From positions 1-47,671 of the forward strand of contig JAGXSU010000062.1 of assembly GCA_018333785.1 (NCBI GenBank): a stretch of 47,671 nucleotides of DNA, in the 5' to 3' direction. Source of the stretch: Methylomicrobium sp. (GTDB lineage: Bacteria > Pseudomonadota > Gammaproteobacteria > Methylococcales > Methylomonadaceae). Below the pieces are notes generated by a model, which did not search any database, had not been told where the DNA came from, and saw only the letters and a program-made list of their open reading frames with translations. The position numbers and the translations under genes were made by a program. Within the stretch, counting starts at the first letter, position 1; the number at the start of each line of letters is the position of its first letter. Below are positions 27,071 to 36,557 of this stretch, in pieces.

Positions 27071-27678
27071 TAATAAGCCGTTCTCAACCGATTGTTTTGG
27101 CCAGCAGCAATCCCGGAAAAATCCGGGAAATCCAGGCGATACTGGATGGTCATCCCATTTTGCCCCAATCCCGGTTCAAGGTCGTTGAGGCAGAGGAAAC
27201 CGGCAGCACATTCGTTGAAAACGCCATAATAAAAGCCCGCAATGCAGCACAATATGCGCAACTTCCTGCCATTGCCGATGACTCAGGATTAGTCGTTGAT
27301 GCATTGGACGGCGCACCCGGGGTCATTTCAGCCCGCTTTGCAGGAACCGGTGCCAGCGACCAAGACAACCTGGAGAAATTATTGTCTGAGTTGGACGGTG
27401 TCCCAACAAACCTGCGCACCGCCCGATTTATATGCATTATGGTTTTCATGAGGCACGCAATGGACCCCTGCCCGGTCATTGCTCAAGGTGTTTGGCAAGG
27501 ACTGATCATGGCGCAGGCACAAGGTGAGAACGGTTTTGGCTATGATCCTGTTTTCTGGGTACCGGAATTTAATTGTGCCTCAGCGCAATTGTCTCCCGAA
27601 CTGAAAAACAGTGTCAGCCATAGAGGCCAGGCCTTACGGGCATTGATAGCCGCTCTTGGTTGTGCAAAAAGCGCTTAA
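27067..27678 (+). CDS. rdgB: dITP/XTP pyrophosphatase (RdgB/HAM1)
   Basis: House-cleaning nucleotide pyrophosphatase that removes dITP and XTP. It is 203 residues long with the family motifs [55 protein letters not shown] and a C-terminal [10 protein letters not shown]. It is coupled to rph through an ATGA overlap, a frequent arrangement. The stretch [15 protein letters not shown] differs from the more usual charged sequence but remains in frame. Confidence 0.95.
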   Translation: MIISRSQPIVLASSNPGKIREIQAILDGHPILPQSRFKVVEAEETGSTFVENAIIKARNAAQYAQLPAIADDSGLVVDALDGAPGVISARFAGTGASDQDNLEKLLSELDGVPTNLRTARFICIMVFMRHAMDPCPVIAQGVWQGLIMAQAQGENGFGYDPVFWVPEFNCASAQLSPELKNSVSHRGQALRALIAALGCAKSA

Positions 27679-27729
27679 CCCTGACACACACTCAGCCGCA
27701 AGACGACTTTCAACCTGATCATAACCGCT

Positions 27730-28794
27730 ATGCCGTCTTTACTCGATATTGCCTCTCAGTTTACAGATTCAGCTCAGATTGCCGGCATCAACCCTCTGGG
27801 CGAAGGCCTGATTAATGACACTTATCTGGTCACCACATTTACTGGCGGATGGGTGTTACAAAGAATCAATCCTGTGGTTTTTCCTGATCCCAAGCTGGTT
27901 ATTCGCAATATGGCCGTACTCAATCGTCATATTGCCGAAACGGGGCAAAACACGCTTAAACTACAAATTCCAGGTATCATTCAAACGCAATCAGGAGAAG
28001 ATTGCGTTTCTGATCAACAGGGCCATACCTGGCGTGCAATCACGTATATTCCAAACACAATCAGCCTTGAGACGGTGGAAAGTCCGGGCCAGGCAAGGCA
28101 AACCGGGTTTGCATTGGGCCATTTTCATCGCTTGCTGAATAAATTGAATCCCACAGACCTTTACGACACGCTGCCCGGCTTTCATATCGCACCGGAATAC
28201 CTGTCCCGTTACCGTCAGGTACTCAGCCAGACGAACACCTTGCATGGCTCCGCTGACAGCCGCTTTTGCCTTGATTTTATTGACCAATATGAAGAACTTA
28301 CGCGTGTTTTGGAAAACGCAAAACACCAAGGGCTTTTAAAATTACGGGCCATTCACGGGGACCCCAAGTTTAATAACTTTTTGTTTGACAAGGATACCCG
28401 CGAAATTACAAGCCTGATCGATCTGGATACCGTTAAACCGGGTTTATTACATTACGATATCGGCGATTGCGTTCGATCACTTTGCCAATCGCCGGCAGGT
28501 CAATTTAACCTTGAAATTTGTGAAGCGTTACTGACCGGCTATCTGGAAGAAACAAGCTCCTTCTTGACCGAAGATGATTACGCCTATCTTTATCGTGCCA
28601 TCCAATTGATTCCATTCGAATTGGGACTGCGTTTTTTCACGGACTTTCTGGAAGGCAACCGGTATTTTAAAGTGACGACACCGCATCAAAACCGGAGCCG
28701 GGCCATTGCGCAATTTCAACTGTGCGAAAGCATAAGCAAACAGGAAGCCGAAATAAAAAGTTTGATTGAACGACTGTACAACCGTGCCATGTAG
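27730..28794 (+). CDS. APH-family phosphotransferase, possibly sugar 1-kinase
   Basis: Kinase of the aminoglycoside phosphotransferase/choline kinase fold, 354 residues. Seen are GLINDTYLV and WVLQRINPVVFPDP in the N-lobe, then the catalytic HGDPKFNNFLFD (about residues 208-219) and the metal-binding LIDLDTVKPG with DIGD. The WVLQRIN and VFPDP pattern recalls the N-acetylhexosamine 1-kinase (NahK)-like branch, so a sugar or amino-sugar substrate is plausible. It follows rdgB by 51 bp on the same strand and may share its transcript. Resistance function is not implied. Confidence 0.8.
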   Translation: MPSLLDIASQFTDSAQIAGINPLGEGLINDTYLVTTFTGGWVLQRINPVVFPDPKLVIRNMAVLNRHIAETGQNTLKLQIPGIIQTQSGEDCVSDQQGHTWRAITYIPNTISLETVESPGQARQTGFALGHFHRLLNKLNPTDLYDTLPGFHIAPEYLSRYRQVLSQTNTLHGSADSRFCLDFIDQYEELTRVLENAKHQGLLKLRAIHGDPKFNNFLFDKDTREITSLIDLDTVKPGLLHYDIGDCVRSLCQSPAGQFNLEICEALLTGYLEETSSFLTEDDYAYLYRAIQLIPFELGLRFFTDFLEGNRYFKVTTPHQNRSRAIAQFQLCESISKQEAEIKSLIERLYNRAM

Positions 28795-28892
28795 GCTTAT
28801 CGATATCCGTGCCTGCTCAAAGGCCTTTTCAGCAATACTTGACGCGTTAATCCTTTTTTACTGCAAGCACAGGCAACTATTCAAGTAAGTCT

Positions 28893-30845
28893 TTATGCTT
28901 GCCTGTTGAAATACTCAACCAAAACGGGATGAAACGTGTCAATTTGCTCCACGCTGAGACCCGCTTCGGGCGATACATAATCTGCATAACTCAGCAAGTG
29001 AGCGGGATTTAAGAACCCGACGATTCTTTCAAGTTCGCTCAAGCGTAACCCCTTCCTCAATAAATGAATAATGCAGGTATGCCTTAAGCAAAGAGGACTC
29101 ACCTCTTCAGGACTGACTACGCCCGAATCTATCGCAGTCAATGTCAGCCATGCGGAGAGGTCAGCCAGGGAAAAAGTCTTACCGGTGTACCAAGCCGGAA
29201 AAAGTCCGGATTGCTCAAAAAAAACGGACAACCCGGGCGGCAATTCAATCCGGCGTGCCGAGGCGCCATTAACATTGATTGATTGTGTATGTTTATTAAA
29301 GTCTTTGGGAGTCAAATGAGCCACTTCAGTTAAAGATAACCCGCATAGCAGCAGGCTGATCAATTGTTTGCTCATGTTATTGGCGTTAGCTAAAAGACTG
29401 CGCAATTCATTTTGTGATAATTCTCTAATCACCGGAGCAGGTTCTACTTTTTCAGCTTCCAGGACCTGTGCCTTAGGCGTTTTATTTTTTTGCGAAACGC
29501 CCGGAAAATGCTCCGAGGCTTTTTTGTGAGACCGTTTACGATTAAATATGGCCAATTCGGACTGATTTGAAGGCTGCCGCTTTAAAAGCCCACTCATCCA
29601 GACACTGATCAACCCCAATAAAAATGAACCGGACAGAGCAAGCCAGGCATCACTCGTGTAATTTGGCCGGATTGGCTCCCTGGACTGGAGCGCACGCGCT
29701 ACAACATTCATCAAAGGGTATCTTTCAAGTTGCTGCGTTTCAATGCGCATCAATTGCTCCTGATGCTCCCGGTAAACTTTTTCCAGACCCTCGACCTCGC
29801 GATGTAATTGATCGTTTTGCATAAGAACATTCGTGTAATGATCATCAAGTTCTTTTTGCTCGGCCAATTGTTTCCTCAAGGTTATTGAGATCTGTCTGGC
29901 ACTAAAATAACGCCGTTCCGCATTAGAACGTACCATTTTTATACTGAGAAGACGTTGGGCATCAATTTCATTTTGCAGCTTCTTGATTTCCTCCGGGATC
30001 ATTTTTAACGACGGTTGTATCGCTATGTTTGACCGGTAATTATCTTGACTGAAATCATTCAACTTATCTTTTAAATTTTGCAAACGCTGCTGAAGGTTAA
30101 TAATCACAGGATTATCTTGTGGCGGCAGAATAACTTCACCATTCGTTATAGCCTTGTTGATTGCATCCAGTTGGGCTTTGGCTTTAAGCTCCTCCTCGCT
30201 GGCATTGCTGTAAGAAGAAATTAACCCTCTTATCCGCGCTTTCGTTTCATTTTGCTCAGATACTGCCGATTTAATCGCATTATCCCGTTCAAAGTCATCC
30301 ATTGCGATACGCGTCGCTTCTATTTTATTTTCCAAATCAGCCAGGGTGGCTTTGATCTGTTCAGCAAGCTCATTTTTACTTTTTGATGAATCCGCAACGC
30401 GTGCGTCCAAATAAACATCAATCCACGTATTGATCAGCAAAGGCAGCAATTTGGCATCTTCACCTTCCGCCCGAATTTCCATCAAGTGAGCTTCAGGAAC
30501 AGGCTCCAATACCAGCATTCTTCGAAGCTGGGAAACATCCATAAGCGTGCCGGGGCGCAAGACTTCCAATCGTTTTAATGTTTCTTCAAGAAGCTCTTGC
30601 GACAACAATACTTGCTGTTGGATGATGAAATGCTGAACTTGTTGCGAATCGGTTTGATCAAAACCAGCCGCGGCTGAATAGAGGAGTTTGGCACTGCTTT
30701 GATAGATTGCCGGTCGACTGAAAGTGTAAGTTAAACTCAACAAAGCTGAAATGCCAAACGCCAAGCCAAAAACCATGGCTTTTTGGGGGGACAAAAAGGC
30801 TGGCAAACCGGCATCTGATGAATGGCTTTGTAGTAAATCTTTCAT
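28893..30845 (-). CDS. Wzz/GumC-type chain-length protein fused to a degenerate tyrosine-recombinase domain
   Basis: Inner-membrane protein of 650 residues. Residues 1-22 are cytoplasmic, with the first helix about 23-42. Next comes a Wzz-type periplasmic region with long coiled coils (about 150-375), a proline-rich REPIRPNY motif and the second helix about 401-421, the layout of polysaccharide co-polymerases. After a basic linker, residues 474-625 read like a tyrosine recombinase catalytic domain: LRSLLANANN, LISLLLCGLSLTEVAHLTPK, INVNGASARRIELP, SPLCLRHTCIIHLLRKGLRL, ERIVGFLNPAHLLSYADY. Arg588 and Tyr620 remain. The first catalytic Arg is Ser504, the first His is Leu585 and the His/Trp is Phe611, so it is probably not a recombinase. 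It follows the SNF2 gene by 40 bp. No polysaccharide genes are adjacent. Confidence 0.75.
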   Translation of the reverse strand: MKDLLQSHSSDAGLPAFLSPQKAMVFGLAFGISALLSLTYTFSRPAIYQSSAKLLYSAAAGFDQTDSQQVQHFIIQQQVLLSQELLEETLKRLEVLRPGTLMDVSQLRRMLVLEPVPEAHLMEIRAEGEDAKLLPLLINTWIDVYLDARVADSSKSKNELAEQIKATLADLENKIEATRIAMDDFERDNAIKSAVSEQNETKARIRGLISSYSNASEEELKAKAQLDAINKAITNGEVILPPQDNPVIINLQQRLQNLKDKLNDFSQDNYRSNIAIQPSLKMIPEEIKKLQNEIDAQRLLSIKMVRSNAERRYFSARQISITLRKQLAEQKELDDHYTNVLMQNDQLHREVEGLEKVYREHQEQLMRIETQQLERYPLMNVVARALQSREPIRPNYTSDAWLALSGSFLLGLISVWMSGLLKRQPSNQSELAIFNRKRSHKKASEHFPGVSQKNKTPKAQVLEAEKVEPAPVIRELSQNELRSLLANANNMSKQLISLLLCGLSLTEVAHLTPKDFNKHTQSINVNGASARRIELPPGLSVFFEQSGLFPAWYTGKTFSLADLSAWLTLTAIDSGVVSPEEVSPLCLRHTCIIHLLRKGLRLSELERIVGFLNPAHLLSYADYVSPEAGLSVEQIDTFHPVLVEYFNRQA

Positions 30846-30885
30846 TCTGTTAAGAATACACTTCCATAATTAAAGGTTTATTAAC

Positions 30886-33800
30886 TCAAACCGGCTTAAA
30901 AAGCGACGTCAGATCATCCAGGGTCAGGCTCTCAATTTTGCCTGCATCCTCCTGATAAACCTCATCGGCCAAGGCCCGTTTTTTCTCCTGCATCTTCAGA
31001 ATCTTTTCTTCTACTGTATTTTCAGTCATTAATTTATAGACAAAAACAGGCTTATCCTGACCGATGCGATAGGCTCGATCAGCTGCTTGAGATTCAACCG
31101 CAGGATTCCACCATGGATCATAGATAATAACCGTATCGGCTTGTGTCAAGTTCAAACCGACCCCGCCCGCCTTAAGGCTGATTAAAAACACATTGACCGC
31201 ACCGCTGGTAAATGTGTTGATCACCTCGTCTCTGTCCTTGGTTTGGCCGGTTAATTGAGTATACGGAATATTGCGCTCAATCAGCTCAACTTCAATAAGC
31301 CGCAGCATTTTTGTAAACTGAGAAAACACCAGTATTCGCCGCCCCTCTTCAAGCAACTCCGGCAGCATCTCCATCAACAAATCAAGCTTGGCCGATTCTT
31401 TAACTTTTTGAGCTTCCTTCAAAGGTAATGTTCGGGGATCACAACAGGTTTGCCTTAGTTTAAGCAAGGCATCCAAAATGGTGATGTGACTGCGAGCCAA
31501 GCCTTTTTCCTCAATAGCTGCACGCACTTTCTGCTCCATGGACAAACGAATACTCTCGTATAAAGCAGCTTGTTTATCATACAACGGGACCGAGCGGATA
31601 ATTTCTGTCTTGGGCGGCAATTCCTTTGCCACTTCCTGCTTGGTTCTTCGCAACAAAAATGGCGCCAGACGTCGGGATAATCTGTTTTTTTGTTCAACAT
31701 CACCTTCCATCTCAATAGGCGATCGGTAAACCCGTTTAAAAAAAGCACTATCACCTAAAAATCCAGGCATTAAAAAATCAAATTGAGCCCACAATTCTCC
31801 CAAGTGATTTTCCATGGGCGTTCCTGTCAAACTTAGACGGTGAGTTGCTTTAATTTGCCGGACAAATTTTGACGCATTGGTTTTGGGGTTTTTAATCATC
31901 TGCGCCTCGTCCAGAATAAGGTAGTAATAGCGCGACTTTAGTAACACATCGGCATCTCTGGACAACAGCGGATAAGTAGTCAAAATCAAATCATGACTAT
32001 CAATTTTATCGAACAGGCTCTTACGGTCCGCTCCCTGCAGGGTTAACACTTTTAACCCGGGCGTAAAGCGCTCTGCTTCCCTGCGCCAATTCCCCATCAG
32101 GCTGGTCGGCGCAACGATCAGGCAAGGATCAAACAGCCTTCCCGCCTCTTTCTCTAATAACAAGTGCGTCAGCGTTTGAATGGTTTTGCCCAAGCCCATA
32201 TCATCAGCCAGAATACCGGCAAAATGATATTCTCTCAAAAACTGCAACCAGTTCAATCCCTGGCGTTGATAGCCACGCAGTTCGGCATTTAAGCCCTGAG
32301 GCAACACAGACGCACCAATACCCGAAAAATTTTTCAATTTCCTGCCTAACTCTCTTAAGGATTTACCGCCTCTGATGCTGAATACACCATAGCTTCGTTC
32401 TTCAACGTCAACGAGACTTGCCGCATCATAGCGAGAAAGTTTGAGTGTTCCATTGCCGTTAGCCAACCCTGTATTGAATAACTCATATAAAACATTAAGA
32501 ATGGGCTGCAGTTGGTCTGACGAAATCGAAAGATAGTTGTGAGTCCCTACTGAAATATTGAGCCTGTCCGGCAAAGAATCAAGATCATAATGCTCAAGGA
32601 CAGGCATGATCAAAGGCAACAAGGGTAAAGACTTGCCGTCGATAGTGACATTAAAACTCATGTCGAACCAGTCACTGTCTTTTTCTTCTATCTCGGCATC
32701 AAAAGACTCCGACATTTGAAACTGCATCAGAAAACTGGCATCTTTCTCAATGACCCACCCCTCTTGCTGGAGTTGCGGACACACCACTTCCAGAAAATCC
32801 CGCCACAAATAGGGATTGTCCATGCTGCTGTTTTTCAGCCCTCCCCATAACAGACGTTCATTTTTATCCGCCGATGACCACTCAAAGCCCAAACCGGTGA
32901 GCCTCGCCAATGCCTCCCGCTCCCTTTCCTGATCACGATGAATGCGCAAAACGCCGTGAGTCCCTTTAACGACAGATAATACGTACTCTTGGTCAAACAG
33001 CAAAACATCGCCATAATCAAAACCCATTTTTACAAAATGATTGTAGTGACGCCCACCCTCCTCTTTTCCTAACAGAATAAGATGCGGCCGGGGCGCTATA
33101 TCCTTCAGTTCGATCAAATCCATAGCCTGGGGCGGCGGCACCGGAAAATCAGGATGCCTGAATATCAGCATTTCACTGAATTGTTCGACCAAAACTTCCG
33201 GCACAGGGGGCGCAGTCATCAGGTAACTGGCCTGCTCAGCACTTAAAGGCCGGGTATCTAATGCCCCGATTCTATTCTGGCTTTCATCCAGATAAAGCGG
33301 CGGCGTAACGCGAATCAGCTTAGCCTCCGGCTCTATTACGCCAAGCAATTGATAATCGCCACAGTCTTGTTTTTGCCAGTTGAATTGTATTTGGCGAGGT
33401 TCGCCTGGTGTTAAAGGTGAGTTTTCAAGATCCAGATAGAACAATCTTCCCGTACTAATGAGCTTGGTCAATACCAAATGCCCTGCAGCGCCCGCGATGA
33501 TAGGCTGACTAGAAGGCGTCAGCTTAAGAGCGGTGAGCAATCGGATAATTTCCTCATCTTCAGCCTGAATAAACGAGCTATAGCTATAGTTGTAGCGCAG
33601 ATTATTAATGCTGGTCTTTTTGCCCTTACTTAAACCGCCAGCTGGCTTCTGCCGGGTTTCCATAAGATCCAGTATGTAGCCATAAGGTTTTGATCCCGGT
33701 ATTAATAAATAGGCCAGGAACTCCTGAAAATCAGATTTACTTTCGGGCTTTGCTGCATAAGCTTCCAGCCATCTTAAACAATCGGCTGTATGCGTTTCAA

Positions 33801-34119
33801 TGACTTTCGGATGGGCCAATATTTTTTGATAGTACAGACAGACAGCGGCAACATGTTTGCAGTTATAACCGACCGTGCAAGAACAGCGACCGTTGATCGA
33901 GATTGACTTGAAATTGTTTTTCCATAAAACGGTGATTTTTTGCTCGTAACCTTTTTTACCCATTCCCTTAACCGACGAAACCAGCACCGCTGAATCATTT
34001 TTTTCATCGATACTGACATCGGTGACTTTTTCGTTCAAAAAATAATCCATGCCCCCGGCAAATGCCGAATCGCTGCATTCATAGCGAATATCTGAATTTA
34101 AAATCGCTTTCTGATTCAT
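30886..34119 (-). CDS. SWIM zinc-finger SNF2-family helicase
   Basis: Large cytoplasmic Swi2/Snf2 ATPase of 1077 residues. A SWIM zinc finger lies near the N-terminus (CSC...CKH at residues 79-89). A middle region carries bacterial SNF2-associated sequence, then the helicase core: LADDMGLGKTIQTL (Walker A), VAPTSLMGNW, LDEAQMIKN (DEAQ box), LTGTPMENHLGELW, and in the second lobe VFSQFTKML, LKAGGVGLNLTQAD and QAADRAYRIGQ. Such proteins move along double-stranded DNA; bacterial roles include transcription recycling or genome defence. It is first in a likely two-gene unit with the Wzz-recombinase fusion 40 bp downstream. No other defence genes are nearby. Confidence 0.92.
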   Translation of the reverse strand: MNQKAILNSDIRYECSDSAFAGGMDYFLNEKVTDVSIDEKNDSAVLVSSVKGMGKKGYEQKITVLWKNNFKSISINGRCSCTVGYNCKHVAAVCLYYQKILAHPKVIETHTADCLRWLEAYAAKPESKSDFQEFLAYLLIPGSKPYGYILDLMETRQKPAGGLSKGKKTSINNLRYNYSYSSFIQAEDEEIIRLLTALKLTPSSQPIIAGAAGHLVLTKLISTGRLFYLDLENSPLTPGEPRQIQFNWQKQDCGDYQLLGVIEPEAKLIRVTPPLYLDESQNRIGALDTRPLSAEQASYLMTAPPVPEVLVEQFSEMLIFRHPDFPVPPPQAMDLIELKDIAPRPHLILLGKEEGGRHYNHFVKMGFDYGDVLLFDQEYVLSVVKGTHGVLRIHRDQEREREALARLTGLGFEWSSADKNERLLWGGLKNSSMDNPYLWRDFLEVVCPQLQQEGWVIEKDASFLMQFQMSESFDAEIEEKDSDWFDMSFNVTIDGKSLPLLPLIMPVLEHYDLDSLPDRLNISVGTHNYLSISSDQLQPILNVLYELFNTGLANGNGTLKLSRYDAASLVDVEERSYGVFSIRGGKSLRELGRKLKNFSGIGASVLPQGLNAELRGYQRQGLNWLQFLREYHFAGILADDMGLGKTIQTLTHLLLEKEAGRLFDPCLIVAPTSLMGNWRREAERFTPGLKVLTLQGADRKSLFDKIDSHDLILTTYPLLSRDADVLLKSRYYYLILDEAQMIKNPKTNASKFVRQIKATHRLSLTGTPMENHLGELWAQFDFLMPGFLGDSAFFKRVYRSPIEMEGDVEQKNRLSRRLAPFLLRRTKQEVAKELPPKTEIIRSVPLYDKQAALYESIRLSMEQKVRAAIEEKGLARSHITILDALLKLRQTCCDPRTLPLKEAQKVKESAKLDLLMEMLPELLEEGRRILVFSQFTKMLRLIEVELIERNIPYTQLTGQTKDRDEVINTFTSGAVNVFLISLKAGGVGLNLTQADTVIIYDPWWNPAVESQAADRAYRIGQDKPVFVYKLMTENTVEEKILKMQEKKRALADEVYQEDAGKIESLTLDDLTSLFKPV

Positions 34120-34209
34120 TCGGGAACAAACTTCACTTGAGGTCGAGAGATTATGAACAAGGTAACGGCATCTTTATACTAAAGAGCCTTAGGGCAGTGC
34201 GAATCAATT

Positions 34210-35181
34210 TCACAGTGCTTTCAATGCACCGGTGCAACTGCTGCCTTGACCTGCTGTACAACCAAAACAATGATCACGAACAGTAATAGGTTGCCCGTTT
34301 AAAAGAGAGGAACTCAAGCCACTGATATGCGCTTTGCTTTCAGGTAACGCACCCAGGGGTAAAGTCAGCATTTGATTGAAATCACAATCGTAGACATAGC
34401 CTTGCCAATCAACGCTCAACGTATTGCGGCACATCACTTGTTCAAGATTTTCTGCCTGATGATTGGATTTGAGCAACTGCATATACTCCTCGAATAAATT
34501 ATTATTGGTAAGGTATTTGGCAAATCGCTGTATCGGCAAATTGGCCAGCGCAAAAAGCCGGTTGAATACAATACCGTAATGGCTCAATAAGTAATCCTTA
34601 TAGGTTTTTTCCAGTGCGGACTGCTCCGGAGGAAGATTGATACCCTGAGGATTGAACACCAGATTAAGCTGTAAATCACTGCCCGGCTGACCGTAACCTA
34701 AGGCATTCAATCGCTGCAAAGCAGCCAAACTGGCTTGAAAAGTCCCTTTGCCCCGTTGCTTATCAACATTATCCTCCAGATAACACGGCAAAGACGCGAT
34801 GATCTCAACCTCATGGTCGGCTAAAAATGCAGCCATATGTTCATAACCCGGCTCTTCAAGAATCACCAGATTACAGCGATCAATCACCTTGACCCCCATC
34901 GCTCGCGCCCGGCTGACCAAATAAGTGAACTGGGGATTCATCTCAGGCGCCCCGCCGGTCAAATCAAGCGTTTTTATTTTTGCCTGTTCAATAAACACCA
35001 GCACTTCCTGGATAGTCTCTAGCGACATCACCTCGGTCCTTTTGGGGCCTGCATTGACATGACAATGGGTACAACTGAGATTACAAAGGTACCCCAAGTT
35101 AACTTGCAGAATCTCCAGATTTTTTCTAAGAATGGCTGGAAAATCTTTATCGCCGGTATTCAAAGCGGTCGCTCTCATCAT
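34210..35181 (-). CDS. arsS: ArsS-like radical SAM protein
   Basis: Radical SAM enzyme of 323 residues with the iron-sulfur motif CNLSCTHCH, a GGAPEMNP glycine stretch for SAM binding, and a C-terminal cysteine-rich end HCFGCTAGQGSSCTGAL. This combination is typical of the family named for arsenosugar biosynthesis protein ArsS (DUF3641 C-terminus), which follows ArsM methylation in cyanobacteria. No arsM or other arsenic gene is in the window, so the substrate here is open. It begins one base after the stop of the DUF3047 gene, implying an operon. Confidence 0.8.
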   Translation of the reverse strand: MMRATALNTGDKDFPAILRKNLEILQVNLGYLCNLSCTHCHVNAGPKRTEVMSLETIQEVLVFIEQAKIKTLDLTGGAPEMNPQFTYLVSRARAMGVKVIDRCNLVILEEPGYEHMAAFLADHEVEIIASLPCYLEDNVDKQRGKGTFQASLAALQRLNALGYGQPGSDLQLNLVFNPQGINLPPEQSALEKTYKDYLLSHYGIVFNRLFALANLPIQRFAKYLTNNNLFEEYMQLLKSNHQAENLEQVMCRNTLSVDWQGYVYDCDFNQMLTLPLGALPESKAHISGLSSSLLNGQPITVRDHCFGCTAGQGSSCTGALKAL

Positions 35182-35182
35182 C

Positions 35183-35851
35183 TCAATCTTTGCTTAAAAA
35201 AATATCGCCATAGTAAGCGGTCACTTTCCCTTTGCCGTTATCGGTATCCGTCATAACCGCAACAGCGTCAATGTAACGAATGTCTTTATCAACATGTTGT
35301 CTTAAATCCTCCAGCAAATTCCGTTTTTCAATAAACCAGGTTCCGGTCGCATCTTCAGTGGTTCTAAGCGCCATCATGATTGCGTTATTTCCGGCAAAGG
35401 CATTAGGCCAAACGGACCCTTTAGGTGAAGATCCCGCCCAGACATAATTGATTGCCTTGGTCCGCCAAAAAGCAAGCCCCCCATCAACAACCGCATAAAC
35501 CCGGGCCGCATAATCATCGCCCGGCTTACTGTGTTCGTCTCGCAAACTCAAGCGATTCTCGATACGCCAACGCCAATTGATAAACGGGGTTTTCAATAAA
35601 TCTATGCGTTGCTTTTTAAACAGCCCGGAAGCTGCATTTTCGCTGATTGCTTGCAAAACCAACGTCTGATCTAAAAGCAACAGGCGATAATCTGTTTCAC
35701 TGCTGAATGATTTGGGTTGCCATCCGTCTAAAGAATCCCCAGAAAAATCCCCCAAAACCAGACGATCTGCCAAGGCATTGTTCAGCAACCCAAAGCAAAG
35801 AAGGCCTGTCAGCATAAACGTTCGGTAATTTTTACCCACTAGTTTTATCAT
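35183..35851 (-). CDS. DUF3047 family secreted protein
   Basis: Exported protein of 222 residues. From the ATG at 35851 the signal peptide runs to about NNALA. The mature part has LVLGDFSGDSLDGWQPKSF, INWRWRIENRLS, DDYAARVYAVVDGG and YVWAGSSPKGSVWPN, the pattern of DUF3047, a jelly-roll-like domain of unknown function. The C-terminus with AVAVMTDTDNGKGKVTAYYG is typical. A TTG at 35863 would add four residues and is less likely. It lies one base upstream of arsS and is presumably co-transcribed with it. Confidence 0.8.
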   Translation of the reverse strand: MIKLVGKNYRTFMLTGLLCFGLLNNALADRLVLGDFSGDSLDGWQPKSFSSETDYRLLLLDQTLVLQAISENAASGLFKKQRIDLLKTPFINWRWRIENRLSLRDEHSKPGDDYAARVYAVVDGGLAFWRTKAINYVWAGSSPKGSVWPNAFAGNNAIMMALRTTEDATGTWFIEKRNLLEDLRQHVDKDIRYIDAVAVMTDTDNGKGKVTAYYGDIFLSKD

Positions 35852-36062
35852 TGAAATCCGCAAATAAAATCAAGCCACACATAAGCCACCATTGTACTCG
35901 ATTGCTTTTCGCAATAAAGGTGAAGCACTAAATTAAAATCCGGTTCAATCCTGACCGCTTGCAATTAAAAATGACTCAATAACTCAATTGAATAAAAAAA
36001 CACTGGAAAAAGAGTTTATACCTCATGTAAAATGCGCCGCTCTACATAGTCAACTCAATAAT

Positions 36063-36149
36063 GCCTGGGTGGCGGAATAGGTAGACGCAAGGGACTTAAA
36101 ATCCCTCGCTCGTAAGGGCGTGCCGGTTCGATTCCGGCTCCAGGCACCA
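36063..36149 (+). tRNA. tRNA-Leu (anticodon UAA)
   Basis: The gene is 87 bases with CCA encoded. The acceptor arm GCCTGGG (36063-36069) pairs with TCCAGGC (36139-36145) with a final G-U. The anticodon stem AGGGA/TCCCT encloses loop CTTAAAA with anticodon TAA at 36097-36099. The long variable arm (CGCTCGTAAGGGCG) and T-loop GGTTCGATTCC are those of a class II leucine tRNA. It reads UUA and UUG codons. No neighbouring integrase or duplicated 3' end was seen, so this copy is not being used as an attachment site here. Confidence 0.97.
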
Positions 36150-36476
36150 TTCAAATCATTTCCTAAGAAATATCAAGAAAGTTTATTCATCCTTGATTTT
36201 TTTGACATTACCTACTTAAAAAAACTTATTCCGTATTTATTTTTGCAGACCCTTGGCTGTTATTTTTTTAGAACGCGCGAATACATATGCGAAAGCAGGC
36301 TGCAACGTCCTGTTACAAATATCCTGAAATCTGAAAAAAATTATTCGATATCGGCAGCTCTGAACTCCCACCCATTGAAGCTTTAAGACGGCATCCCTGC
36401 TGCCGACATACCCGAAAAGCTTACGCCTCTCCCTCTTGATCATCAGACCGGAAATGACTGCTCCGATCCCCAGAAA
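36150..36476. other. Intergenic region after tRNA-Leu, nothing recognised
   Basis: About 330 bases with no gene having a ribosome site and no repeat. Open frames here either run out of the tRNA or lack family features. Confidence 0.4.
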
Positions 36477-36506
36477 AGAAAAAACCGCCGGTGAGCGGTC
36501 TTTTTG
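36477..36506. terminator. Bidirectional rho-independent terminator
   Basis: The short stem ACCGC/GCGGT (36484-36488 with 36495-36499) lies between A-rich and T-rich flanks, so it has a U-run on both strands. On the minus strand it would end the parA transcript 52 bp past the stop. Confidence 0.65.
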
Positions 36507-36557
36507 TCATTGGATTACGCTTGAAATAATAAGCTTAATCAATAGCGGGCGATTTAT

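Noticed and set aside
28893-29500. A separate integrase gene downstream of a Wzz gene
   Set aside because: The reading frame is continuous from the Wzz part through the recombinase-like part, with no internal stop, and no ribosome site marks an internal start.
36120-36386. Plus-strand open frame of 88 codons after tRNA-Leu
   Set aside because: It begins inside the tRNA gene, lacks a ribosome site and shows no family features.
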